This document shows, one piece after another, positions 55,920-64,000 of a DNA stretch of 64,000 nt; the first letter of the stretch is position 1; every line of letters begins with the position of its first letter. Under the pieces are notes generated by a model. That model did no database searches, was not told the DNA's origin, and was given only the letters and a program-made list of their open reading frames with translations. A program made the translations under genes and the position numbers. Source of the DNA: Sandaracinobacteroides hominis (GTDB taxonomy: Bacteria > Pseudomonadota > Alphaproteobacteria > Sphingomonadales > Sphingomonadaceae); assembly GCF_016464365.1 (NCBI RefSeq), contig NZ_JADCUC010000004.1:310001-374000 (forward strand), in the 5' to 3' direction.

Positions 55920-56074
55920 GATGAGCTCCCTGTTGCGGGGAGCGATGCCCACCATCGCGCCCCTCATCCCATCAAGCGGGGTTTTGCGGCATTTCGGGTC
56001 AGCGACATTTGGCGCAGCCGTACTTTTCTTGCGTGTCGCGAACCCATCACCTAGCCTTGCCATCGGGGGCCGGC

Positions 56075-56632
56075 ATGAACGCATCGCTGCGCATTGATGA
56101 ACTGATCCTTCGCTGGCGGGGCGGGGACGATGCCGCGCGCGACCGGCTGGTGGAGCTGCTCTATCCGGAGCTGCGCACCATCGCCTCGGCACAGATGCGG
56201 CGGGAACGGCATGTGTCGTTCTCGTCGGGCGACCTTATCAACGATGCGATCCTGAAGCTGGTGCGGATGGGGCGGATCGATATCGCCGACCGCAACCATG
56301 TGATCGCGCTGGCGGCGCGGCTGATGCGGAACATATTGGTGGACCATGCCCGACAGAAAGGCACCGACAAGCGGCACCACCACAAGGTGGAGCTGAACGC
56401 CGATATCGACGGCGGGCAACGGATTGACCTGATTTCGCTGGAAAGCGCGCTGACACGGTTGGGGGCGATCGACGCCCAACTCGCGGAGCTGGTGGAGATG
56501 CGGTATTTCGGGGGCATGGCGATGGGGGATATCGCCGAGGTGACGGGCTTGTCGGAGGCGACGCTGAAGCGGCGCTGGCGGACGGCGCGCGCCTGGCTGC
56601 AGGATGCAATCGAAAACCGCATCGATGGCTGA
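56075..56632 (+). CDS. ECF-type RNA polymerase sigma factor (TIGR02999-like), 185 aa
   Basis: Region 2 is seen in RDRLVELLYPELRTIASAQMRRE and SGDLINDAILKLV, and region 4 in LAELVEMRYFGGMAMGDIAEVTGLSEATLKRRWRTARAWL. This subfamily usually sits next to a Ser/Thr kinase that regulates it, as here. The kinase gene overlaps its 3' end by eight bases. ATG 56075 gives a normal length. Confidence 0.9.
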   Translation: MNASLRIDELILRWRGGDDAARDRLVELLYPELRTIASAQMRRERHVSFSSGDLINDAILKLVRMGRIDIADRNHVIALAARLMRNILVDHARQKGTDKRHHHKVELNADIDGGQRIDLISLESALTRLGAIDAQLAELVEMRYFGGMAMGDIAEVTGLSEATLKRRWRTARAWLQDAIENRIDG

Positions 56633-58919
56633 TCTGGAGACCGAACGCGTCGCCCTGGCGCTGTTCGACGATCTGCTGGATGTGCCGGAGACGAGCCGTG
56701 CGCGCTGGATTGCCGAGCGGACGCAGGACAGCGCCGTGAAGGCGCGGCTGGAAGCGATGCTGGAGGCGGATCGCATCGCCTCGCTGCGGACGGGGGCGGC
56801 GGCGCTGGGGCTGTCGGGGCCGGCGCCGTTGCCGGAGCGGATCGGCCAGTATCGGATCACGGCGCTGATCGGGCGGGGCGGGATGGGCGCCGTCTATCGC
56901 GGGGTGCGCGATGCAGGCGACTTCGCGCACGAGGCGGCGATCAAGCTGATCAAGCCGGGGCTGCTGTCGGATGTGCTGGCGGAGCGGTTCCGGGCGGAAC
57001 GGCAGACGCTGGCGGGGCTGCAGCACCCGAATATCGCGCGGCTCTATGATGGGGGCGAGACGGCCGACGGTTCGCCCTATATCGTGATGGAGCTGATCGA
57101 GGGCGAGCCGATCGACCGCTGGGCAAACGCGCGCGGGATGGGCGAGGACGGCCGGCTGGCGCTGGTGGAGACGGCGGCGCGGGCGGTGGCCTATGCGCAC
57201 CAGCGGCTGGTGGTGCACCGGGACATCACGCCGCTGAACGTGCTGGTGCAGGGCGATGGGACGCTGAAGCTGATCGACTTCGGCATTGCCCGGGCGACCG
57301 ATGTCGAGGGGGTGAGCACGGCGACGGATATCGCGGCGCTGGGGCGGCTGCTGAAGCGGCTGGTGCCGGAGCCGGGCGTGGAGCTGGCGGCCGTGATCGG
57401 GGCGGCGACGGCCGAGCCGCCGGGCTATCCGAGTGCGGATGCGCTGGCGGCGGATATCGCGGCGCTGCGGTCGGGGCAGCCGGTGGCCGCGGTGCACGGC
57501 GGCGAACTGTATCGGCTGCGGAAGTTTGCCGGGCGGAACCGGGTGGCGGTGGCGGCGGCCGGGCTGGCGCTGGCGGCGCTGGTGGGGGGGCTGATCGCCG
57601 TCAGCATTGCCAATGCCCGGGCGCGGCAGGCGGAGGCGGAGGCGGAGGCGCGCTTTGAGCAGACACGCAGCATCGCCGGGGCGCTGTTGTTCGATGTGTA
57701 TGACGAGGTGAGCCGGGTGCCCGGCGCCACCAGGGCGCGGGAGACATTGGCGAAGACGGCGCTTGCCTATCTGGAGGCGCTGGCGGCGATGGAGGATGCG
57801 CCGGCCGATGTGCGGGCCGAGGCGGGACGGGGCTTTGTGCGGCTGGCGGAGGTGACCGGCGGCGGGCAGCAGCAGTCGCTGGGGCGATATGCCGATGCCA
57901 ATGCACTGCTGGCGAAGGCGGATGCGTTGCTGGCGCCCGCCTTTGCGCGCAATCCCGGCGACGAGGCAGTGGCGCGGGCCTTTGCGGCGCTGCGGCTGGA
58001 GCAGGCGGGGACCAATCTCTATAACAACAATGACGCCGATGCGGCGCGGGCGCAGGCGGAGGCGGCGGAGAAGGCCCTTGCGCCGTTTGCCGCGCGCGAT
58101 GCGGACGCCGCGCGGCTGATGGCGACGGCGTTGCAGACGCAAGGCGACAGTTTCGGCTGGAACAACGACTATGCGGGGGCGGAGCCGCTGCACCGGAAGG
58201 CGGAAGAGTTCCTCGCCGGGCTGCCGACTTCGTTGAGGGGAGCGAAGGAGATACGGGCTGCGCGGAGCGCGAACCTGCGCTTGCTGGGGGAAGCGCAGCA
58301 CAAGCTGAAGAAGACGGCCGAGGCGCGGGCGACGCTGGACCGGGCGGTGGAGATCAATCGGGGGCTGCTGGCGGAAACGCCGGACGATCCGGCGGCTATG
58401 CGCAAGCTTGCGGTGTCGCTCTGGTATGCGGCCGTGGTTCACCGCACCAACGAGCGTGACCCGGAGGCGAAGGCTGCGATCGAGGAGAGTGTGCGGCTCG
58501 CCGACCGGATGGCGGCGCTGGACCCGGACGATGCCGGCGCGCTGCAGATGCAGGCGATTGCCGGCGAAGTGCAGGCGCAGGTGATGGCAGACCGGGGCGA
58601 TGTGGCGGCGAGCAAGGCGGCGATGGCGCGGGTGATGCGCGCGCACGACCGGCTGGTGCTGCTGGCGGGAGAGGCGCCGGGGGCGCGCCGGTCGCGCAAC
58701 TCGGCGCTGCGCACGCAGGGCGGGATTCTGTATAATCTGCGCGACATTCCGGCTGCCTGCGCGAGCTGGCGCGAGCTGCTGGGGGCCTATGCGGCGCTGC
58801 AGGCGAGCGGCGAGCTGAGCGCGTTCGACCGCGAGAACGGGCTGCCGGAGACGCAGGGGCTGGTGCGCGACGTGTGCGAGGGCGGCAAGCCCCGGGCGGC
58901 ATGGCCGGCTGAGCTTTAG
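56625..58919 (+). CDS. Ser/Thr kinase-like membrane protein with TPR region, activation segment missing, 764 aa
   Basis: The kinase N lobe is complete: GRGGMGAVYRGV (glycine loop), EAAIKLIKPG (Lys) and an HRD loop reading VVHRDITPLNVLV, where Thr replaces the usual HRDLK lysine. The metal motif IDFGIAR follows, but the stretch that should carry the activation loop and APE motif is absent: DFGIARATDVEG runs directly into STATDIAALGRLL. A transmembrane helix (about 305-330) precedes a long TPR-like region (about 350-740). It may be a pseudokinase that holds or senses the sigma factor. It starts within the sigma gene. Confidence 0.85.
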   Translation: MADLETERVALALFDDLLDVPETSRARWIAERTQDSAVKARLEAMLEADRIASLRTGAAALGLSGPAPLPERIGQYRITALIGRGGMGAVYRGVRDAGDFAHEAAIKLIKPGLLSDVLAERFRAERQTLAGLQHPNIARLYDGGETADGSPYIVMELIEGEPIDRWANARGMGEDGRLALVETAARAVAYAHQRLVVHRDITPLNVLVQGDGTLKLIDFGIARATDVEGVSTATDIAALGRLLKRLVPEPGVELAAVIGAATAEPPGYPSADALAADIAALRSGQPVAAVHGGELYRLRKFAGRNRVAVAAAGLALAALVGGLIAVSIANARARQAEAEAEARFEQTRSIAGALLFDVYDEVSRVPGATRARETLAKTALAYLEALAAMEDAPADVRAEAGRGFVRLAEVTGGGQQQSLGRYADANALLAKADALLAPAFARNPGDEAVARAFAALRLEQAGTNLYNNNDADAARAQAEAAEKALAPFAARDADAARLMATALQTQGDSFGWNNDYAGAEPLHRKAEEFLAGLPTSLRGAKEIRAARSANLRLLGEAQHKLKKTAEARATLDRAVEINRGLLAETPDDPAAMRKLAVSLWYAAVVHRTNERDPEAKAAIEESVRLADRMAALDPDDAGALQMQAIAGEVQAQVMADRGDVAASKAAMARVMRAHDRLVLLAGEAPGARRSRNSALRTQGGILYNLRDIPAACASWRELLGAYAALQASGELSAFDRENGLPETQGLVRDVCEGGKPRAAWPAEL

Positions 58920-59770
58920 TCGCGATAGTCCATGCCGACGTCGGCGGCGGGGGCGGACTGGGTTATGCGGCCGACGCTGATATAGTCGACGCCGGTCTGC
59001 GCGATGGCGCGGATCGTGGTCAGGTTGACTCCGCCCGAGGCCTCGGTGGGGACGCGGCCGGCGACGAGGGCGACGGCTGCGTGCAGGTCCGGAACGGTGA
59101 AGTTGTCCAGCAGCAGGCGGTCCGCGCCGGCGGCGAGGGCCGGTTCGATCTGGTCGATATGATCGACTTCGACGGTGATGTTGGAGAGGCCGGCGGCCTT
59201 GCAGGCCTGCACGGCTTCGGTGACGCCTCCGGCGGCGGCGATGTGGTTGTCCTTTACCATCGGCGCGTCCCACAGGCCCATGCGGTGGTTGCTGCCGCCG
59301 CCCTGGGTGACGGCGTATTTCTCGAGCCTGCGCAGGCCCGGCAGGGTCTTGCGGGTGTCGAGCAGGGTGGCGGTGGTGCCGGCGATGGCGTCGACATAGC
59401 TGCGGGTGAGGGTGGCAATGCCGGTGAGGTGCTGCAGCGTGTTGAGCGCCGAGCGTTCGGCGGCGAGCAGCGCGCGGGCGTTGCCCTCCACCAGCAGCAG
59501 GTCGGTGCCGGCGGGGACGCTGTCGCCGTCCTTTGCCAGAAGCTCGATCCGGCAGCCGGGATCGAGGCGGCGGAAGAAGGCGGCAGCGATTTCGAGGCCG
59601 GCGACGGTGACGGCATCGCGGCTGTCGAGCACGGCCTTCAGGCGTGCGTCTGCCGGCAGGCAGGCGGTGGCGGTGATATCGCGGGCGGCGTCGGGGACGC
59701 CGCCGCCCTCAATCCCGAGATCTTCGGCCAGCGTCGCCTCGACGAAGGCGGCCAGATCGAAATCGCTCAT
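58916..59770 (-). CDS. nadC: Nicotinate-nucleotide pyrophosphorylase (carboxylating)
   Basis: NadC (quinolinate phosphoribosyltransferase) makes nicotinate mononucleotide from quinolinate and PRPP. The 284-aa protein shows LAEDLGIEGGGVPDAARDITA, NTLQHLTGIATLT, LDTRKTLPGLRRLEKYAVTQGGGSNHR and KDNHIAAAGG, all active-site segments of the family. The start overlaps the upstream peptidase stop by an ATGA. It closes a minus-strand group with nadA at its other end. Its end overlaps the kinase stop by four bases. Confidence 0.96.
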   Translation of the reverse strand: MSDFDLAAFVEATLAEDLGIEGGGVPDAARDITATACLPADARLKAVLDSRDAVTVAGLEIAAAFFRRLDPGCRIELLAKDGDSVPAGTDLLLVEGNARALLAAERSALNTLQHLTGIATLTRSYVDAIAGTTATLLDTRKTLPGLRRLEKYAVTQGGGSNHRMGLWDAPMVKDNHIAAAGGVTEAVQACKAAGLSNITVEVDHIDQIEPALAAGADRLLLDNFTVPDLHAAVALVAGRVPTEASGGVNLTTIRAIAQTGVDYISVGRITQSAPAADVGMDYRD

Positions 59771-61881
59771 TTCAGTTCGCGGTTCAGATAGGCAAGCATC
59801 AGCGCGGAGCGGTAGGCGCTTTCCTTCAGGTTGGCGACGCCGGCGTGGCCGCCGTCGATATTCTCGTAGTAATAGATCGGGTGGCCCTGCGCCTCCATTT
59901 CGGCCGCCATCTTGCGGGCGTGGGCGGGGTGGACGCGATCGTCCTTGGTGGAGGTGTAGAAGAAGACGCGGGGGTATTTGGCGTCCTTGCGGATGTTTTG
60001 ATACGGGCTGTACTTGCGGATGAACTCCCAGTCGCTGGTGTCGGGATTGCCATATTCGGCCATCCACGAGGCGCCTGCCAGCAGCAGGTGATAGCGCTTC
60101 ATGTCGGCGAGCGGCACACCCACCAGCGCCGCGTCATAGAGGTCGGGGCGCTGGGTGTAGGCGACCGACGACATCAGCCCGCCGTTGGAGCGGCCGTGCA
60201 CGGCGATCTTCGAGGCGAGGCCTTCCTTCTTCAGCGTCTCGGCGACGGCGTGCAGATCGTCGTAGCTGTTCTGGCGCTTTTCCAGCAGCGCCGCCTGGTG
60301 CCAGCGCGGGCCATATTCGCCGCCGCCGCGGATGTTGCCGACGACATACTGGTTACCGGCCTCCACCCACATCTGGTTTTCCGGCGACAGATAGGCGGGC
60401 GTGAGCGCGATCTCGAAGCCGCCATAGCTCCAGTAGAGCGTCTTCAGCGGGCCCTTGGCGCCCTTGGGGCGGACGATGAAATAGGGAACCTTCGTGCCGT
60501 CCTTCGAGGTGGCGAAGCGCTGCGAGACTTCGAACCTGGAGCCGTCGAAGAAGGCGGGCGCCGAGGCGAGGGTGACCGCCGCGCCGCCGTTTTCCGACTT
60601 CATCAGCCGCGACGGCTCGGTGAAGCCGACGACATTCGCGTAGAGGGTGTCGGCGTCGTCGGTGGCGACAAGGCCGAGCGCCGAGTTGGCTGGAATGGCG
60701 ACTTCGGCGACCAGCAGGCCGGGGCCATTGCGGGTTTCCGGGCCGGCGGAGAAGCGCAGCAGCTTGGCAGAGACATTGTCCAGCAGCGAGACATAGACCG
60801 CCTTGCCCGAGGCATCGACATTGTTGATCGCCTGCGTCGGGCCGGGGGTGAAGACGCGCTCGACCGGGCCGAGCTTGCCGACATTGGGCACGGCGTAGGA
60901 GACGAGGCTGCCGGCGGGGATACCGTTGAAGTCGGTGCGGAGCAGGGCATAGGCGCGCGGGCCGCCCCTGTTTCCGTCGCCGCCGATGTTGGCGATGAAG
61001 CGGAAATCGGCATCATCCGGCAGCGGGCTGGCGACGAGCGTGCCGTCGGCCATCAGGTGGTTGACCTTGCCGGTCCAGAAGGTGAGCGCGCGGGTGATGG
61101 TGGCGCGGCGGCCTTCGCCCTCGCCGAAGCTGGCGGGGAAGGTCGCCATTTCGGTTTCGCCGGCGGTGAGCAGCAGCTTCGAGGCGGAGAAGGGCGTGCC
61201 GCGCTGCCAGAGGCGGGCTTCGCGGCCATAGCCCGAGGTGGTCACGGGGCCGGACGCGGTGGTGACGAGGAGGCGATCCTTGTCGAGCCAGGCCAGCGTC
61301 TGCTTGGCATCGGGGCTGAAGAAGCCGCCTTCCGACGCGGGGATGAAGCGCCGGGCGACGGTGTCGAACTCGCGCACTTCCTCGGCGTCCTTGCCGCCTA
61401 CGGAGAGGCCGACGAGGCAGCGGCTGTAATCCGGCGCAAGGCAGGTGGCGCCGCCGAACTGGAAGTTCTTCTTCTCGGATGCCTCCAGCGCATCCATGTC
61501 GAGGAGGGTCGTCCATTCCGGCTTGCCGGCGTCGAAGGCGGCGCGCGGGCTTACACGCCAGATGCCGCGGACATGGTCCTTGTCGCGCCAGAAGTTGAAG
61601 ACCTGCGTTTTCGTCACGCCCGAGGGGTTGGCGCCCGTCGGGTAGGCGATCCGGCGCGGATCCTGGAGGATGGTTTCGGCCTTCGCCCGCCATTCCGCAA
61701 AGCCCGGCGTCGATTCCAGTTCGGGCAGATATTTCGCGTTGTGGGCGCGGACCCATTCCAGCTGCTTCGTGCCGGTGATGTCCTCCAGCCACTGGTGCGG
61801 ATCGGCGGGGGCCGGAGCAGCAGTCTGGGCGAGGGCGGGGGTGGCGGCGGCAAGCACGGCGGCAATGGCAATCTGTTTCAT
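59767..61881 (-). CDS. Secreted prolyl oligopeptidase-family serine peptidase (S9A), 704 aa
   Basis: A signal peptide (AIAAVLAAATPALAQT) starts the protein. The N-terminal part is a beta-propeller (WRDKDHVRGIWRVS and repeated WxxxxD strands). The C-terminal hydrolase has the Ser in GRSNGGLMSSV, the Asp in STKDDRVHPAHAR and the His in NIDGGHAG. It should act in the periplasm on peptides. It is coupled to nadC by overlap, though no functional link is known. Confidence 0.93.
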   Translation of the reverse strand: MKQIAIAAVLAAATPALAQTAAPAPADPHQWLEDITGTKQLEWVRAHNAKYLPELESTPGFAEWRAKAETILQDPRRIAYPTGANPSGVTKTQVFNFWRDKDHVRGIWRVSPRAAFDAGKPEWTTLLDMDALEASEKKNFQFGGATCLAPDYSRCLVGLSVGGKDAEEVREFDTVARRFIPASEGGFFSPDAKQTLAWLDKDRLLVTTASGPVTTSGYGREARLWQRGTPFSASKLLLTAGETEMATFPASFGEGEGRRATITRALTFWTGKVNHLMADGTLVASPLPDDADFRFIANIGGDGNRGGPRAYALLRTDFNGIPAGSLVSYAVPNVGKLGPVERVFTPGPTQAINNVDASGKAVYVSLLDNVSAKLLRFSAGPETRNGPGLLVAEVAIPANSALGLVATDDADTLYANVVGFTEPSRLMKSENGGAAVTLASAPAFFDGSRFEVSQRFATSKDGTKVPYFIVRPKGAKGPLKTLYWSYGGFEIALTPAYLSPENQMWVEAGNQYVVGNIRGGGEYGPRWHQAALLEKRQNSYDDLHAVAETLKKEGLASKIAVHGRSNGGLMSSVAYTQRPDLYDAALVGVPLADMKRYHLLLAGASWMAEYGNPDTSDWEFIRKYSPYQNIRKDAKYPRVFFYTSTKDDRVHPAHARKMAAEMEAQGHPIYYYENIDGGHAGVANLKESAYRSALMLAYLNRELK

Positions 61882-61937
61882 CCCCTGTTGCTAGCGGGGA
61901 CGGCCGCCTGACGGCAAGAAAATTTGCCAGCTGTGCC

Positions 61938-62609
61938 TTAGATCGAAAACAGCAGGCCGGCCACGATGAGGGACGAGAAGCTGGACACCAGGCACAGGCA
62001 GGCATCGCCGAACGCCCGGGGGATCGACCGCGCGAACCGCCCGGCAAACCACTGCGTTTGCACCACCAGATAATAGAGCAGCGCCAGGGACATCAGCACT
62101 TGCCCGACCGTCTGCACCCGGGTGTCGGGATGCCGGGAAGCCGTGCCGCCAAGGCTCAGCGCAAGCGCGAACGGCGTGGCCGGGCAGCATTGCGCAAAGA
62201 AGAACGGACGCAGGTTCTTGCGGGTAAGCGTTTCCCCGGAGAGCCGCACGCTGCGCGTTGCCAGCAGCGCGGGGAACAGTCCGAATACCACCACATGCAG
62301 GATCAGCAGGGTGGTGTTGTCTGACACGAGGGCCGCAAGGCCCCTCTGGCTGGCGACGATGGAGTCGACACCCAGGACATCGGTGGAAATGCCCTGCGCC
62401 ACCAGCAGCGCCAGGATCAGGAATACCGGCGGGCTCACCGTCTCGACAAACTGCTCGTCGTCGGGCAGCTGCAGCTGCGCCTCGGTCTGGTGCATGGTGC
62501 GGACCGGATGCACGATCGCCCGCCACAGGCTGATCGGCCAGAAGATGAACCAGCTCATCACCTCGTACAGCAGCTCGCTCAACGAGCGCAGGAACAGCAT
62601 GATGTTCAT
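61938..62609 (-). CDS. Multi-pass membrane protein of unknown function, 223 aa
   Basis: Hydrophobic segments occur near residues 5-30, 62-80, 92-112, 138-155, 163-185 and 200-220, giving about five or six helices ([29 protein letters not shown] and others). The family is not recognised with confidence. It follows the CPBP protease gene with an ATGA overlap (62606-62609), so it may be its partner. Confidence 0.65.
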   Translation of the reverse strand: MNIMLFLRSLSELLYEVMSWFIFWPISLWRAIVHPVRTMHQTEAQLQLPDDEQFVETVSPPVFLILALLVAQGISTDVLGVDSIVASQRGLAALVSDNTTLLILHVVVFGLFPALLATRSVRLSGETLTRKNLRPFFFAQCCPATPFALALSLGGTASRHPDTRVQTVGQVLMSLALLYYLVVQTQWFAGRFARSIPRAFGDACLCLVSSFSSLIVAGLLFSI

Positions 62610-63382
62610 GGCAGAGGATTCCGTGCGCGCCCGTGTGCAAACAGCGCCGCCAGGGCGATGATGGCGAGCGCGTAGGTGCCGAACTGGAACAGCGGGGAAA
62701 GGGGCGGATGCACGCCCGAGGCCTGGGCGCTGAAGGATGTGAAATCCCAGGCGCCGTGCAGCAGCATCGCCGGCCAGATCCCGCCGCTGACACGCCGAAG
62801 CACATAGAAAGCGCCGCCCATCAGAAAGGCGAAAACCGCCTGAATCAGGCTGGCGTACAGCGGGATGCCGAACAGCGCATTGGGAATATGCATCGCCCCG
62901 AACAGCGCCGAAGACCAGAACCAGACATGAACCTCGCTTCGGGTCGATCCGCGCAGCCCCGTTACCAGCACCCCGCGCGTAACCAGCTCCTCGTTGAAGC
63001 CGACGAGGATGCCGGCGGCGACAAGCATGGCCAGATGCGCCGGAGAAAAGGCCGACCAGCTTACCGCGGCACCGTTGACGACGACCATGCCGACCATGCC
63101 GATGAGGACCAGCGCCGCTGCCCACCAGGGCCCGGCGCGGCCTGCCTCTTGCGTTGCCGGCCTCCACCAGCCGAGCCAGGTGACGGCGCCCAGGCAGAAT
63201 AGGGCGCCCAGACCAAGCGGCAGGACGAGGCTGGTAAAGGCGACCTTCTCGGAAACCATATCGCCATATCGCGCGCCCGAAAGCCACCAGGTCGTGAAGA
63301 TGATGCCGTTATAGACGATATAGACGAGCAGGGCAGGCAACCAGTTCGGCTGGATCCTGAAAGGTCGTTCGCCCCGTTCCAA
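62606..63382 (-). CDS. CPBP family intramembrane metalloprotease, 258 aa
   Basis: A membrane protein with the CPBP (Abi) motifs [13 protein letters not shown] (EExxxR), LFGAMHIPN and [10 protein letters not shown]. These belong to the glutamic-type intramembrane protease fold used in prenyl-protein processing and bacteriocin self-immunity. Its own substrate is unknown. It is followed by the membrane protein at 61938 in an ATGA overlap. Confidence 0.9.
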   Translation of the reverse strand: MERGERPFRIQPNWLPALLVYIVYNGIIFTTWWLSGARYGDMVSEKVAFTSLVLPLGLGALFCLGAVTWLGWWRPATQEAGRAGPWWAAALVLIGMVGMVVVNGAAVSWSAFSPAHLAMLVAAGILVGFNEELVTRGVLVTGLRGSTRSEVHVWFWSSALFGAMHIPNALFGIPLYASLIQAVFAFLMGGAFYVLRRVSGGIWPAMLLHGAWDFTSFSAQASGVHPPLSPLFQFGTYALAIIALAALFAHGRARNPLP

Positions 63383-63484
63383 TAGCGGCCTCCTGTCTGC
63401 GCAGGCTTTTTGAGCATTTGTCGTCGGGAAAGTCGATGGAAACCGGTCTGTTTCGGTGCGCTGCCGACATCGCTGCCTGCCGGA

Positions 63485-64000
63485 TCAGTCCCCCGTTACT
63501 GCCGGAAAGGTTTGCGCCGGGGTGAGGTCGGTCGCAGCGCCGCTGGCGATCGCCAGCATCCGGTTCAGCGGCAGCAGGGCGCGCAGGCGGAGCGGTTCGG
63601 GAACTTCGATCCTCGGCTGCAGGTCGCGCAGGGAGAGGTAGAGTTTTTCCAGCGTGTTGAGGGCCATGTAGGGGCACATGTTGCAGCTGCAGTTGCCGTC
63701 TGCGCCCGGCGCGCCGATGAATATCTTGTTGGGCGCAGCCTTTTCCATCTGGTGGATGATGTGCGGTTCCGTGGCGACGATGATCGTGCTGGCCGGGCTT
63801 TCCAGCGCGAACTTCAGGATGGCGCTGGTGCTGCCGATCATGTGGGCGTGGTCCAGGATATAGGCCGGGCATTCCGGGTGGGCTGCGACCGGGGCATCGG
63901 GGTGCAGCGCCTTCAGCTTCAGCAGCTCGGTTTCCGAAAAGGCTTCGTGGACGATGCAGGTGCCGTCCCACAGCAGCATGTCGCGGCCGGTCTTCTTGTT
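63485..64000 (-). CDS. nadA: Quinolinate synthase, C-terminal part (5' end outside window)
   Basis: The frame is open from the window edge. KTGRDMLLWDGTCIVHEAFS, then HPECPAYILDHAHMIGST and GADGNCSCNMCPYMALN show the quinolinate synthase domain and two of the cysteines that hold the 4Fe-4S cluster. NadA condenses iminoaspartate with dihydroxyacetone phosphate to quinolinate, the substrate of NadC. The 102 bases to the CPBP gene hold no feature I can identify. Confidence 0.95.
   Translation of the reverse strand, partial: NKKTGRDMLLWDGTCIVHEAFSETELLKLKALHPDAPVAAHPECPAYILDHAHMIGSTSAILKFALESPASTIIVATEPHIIHQMEKAAPNKIFIGAPGADGNCSCNMCPYMALNTLEKLYLSLRDLQPRIEVPEPLRLRALLPLNRMLAIASGAATDLTPAQTFPAVTGD

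Overview
The window is about 64 kb of GC-rich bacterial chromosome, almost fully coding. Gene content points to an alphaproteobacterium of the order Sphingomonadales. The reasons are the block parB-parA-rsmG-mnmG-mnmE with five perfect copies of the alphaproteobacterial parS centromere, a LexA box of the GAAC-N7-GAAC type in front of uvrA, an UrcA-family protein, PEP-CTERM proteins, a large TonB-dependent receptor and several small DUF families common in sphingomonads. The order is an inference from content; no marker such as 16S rRNA is present. The parS cluster suggests the window lies near the replication origin.

Layout. 1-12.4 kb is an accessory block: a methyltransferase fragment; a minus-strand operon of a 167-aa protein, a PASTA-domain protein and a large membrane protein; a Crp/Fnr regulator; a 1184-residue DyP-peroxidase/cytochrome P450 fusion; a cyclase-ATPase-TPR protein; and an SGNH hydrolase. 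12.5-18.6 kb is the conserved parABS / rsmG / mnmG / mnmE block. 18.7-24.8 kb holds a Kef-type antiporter, a VapBC-type toxin-antitoxin pair, maleylacetoacetate isomerase and a TonB-dependent receptor. 24.9-36.5 kb carries a hypothetical cassette gene, an outer-membrane protein, rho, secreted proteins of unknown function, a DUF2092 protein, an amidohydrolase lipoprotein and an M20 peptidase. 36.5-38.4 kb is a small cassette (XRE regulator, ImmA/IrrE protease, DUF2188). 38.4-43.6 kb has a TerC-type protein, two alpha/beta hydrolases, an aldehyde dehydrogenase and free-methionine-R-sulfoxide reductase. 43.6-45.6 kb is an AT-rich composite cassette with an IS5-family remnant. 45.6-51.4 kb holds uvrA, a GIY-YIG protein, a second divergent copy of the uvrA 3' end and a DUF3800 gene. 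51.4-64 kb has a HAD phosphatase, two PEP-CTERM proteins, small proteins, an ECF sigma factor with its kinase-like partner, and nadC / S9 peptidase / two membrane proteins / nadA.

The two features that look least described are (1) the cyclic-nucleotide-type gene cluster around the DyP-P450 fusion (about 3.9-12.4 kb), whose translation start is abutted by a perfect 16-bp tandem repeat, and (2) a family of about 60-bp double-hairpin elements that occurs in inverted pairs around small AT-rich or repeat-rich insertions at four places (16.75-17.29, 24.78-25.61, 36.49-38.41 and 43.64-45.58 kb). Other points of interest are the duplicated uvrA 3' end around a GIY-YIG gene, a kinase whose activation segment appears to be deleted, and a VapC toxin that begins with CTG. 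No tRNA, rRNA or CRISPR array was recognised.
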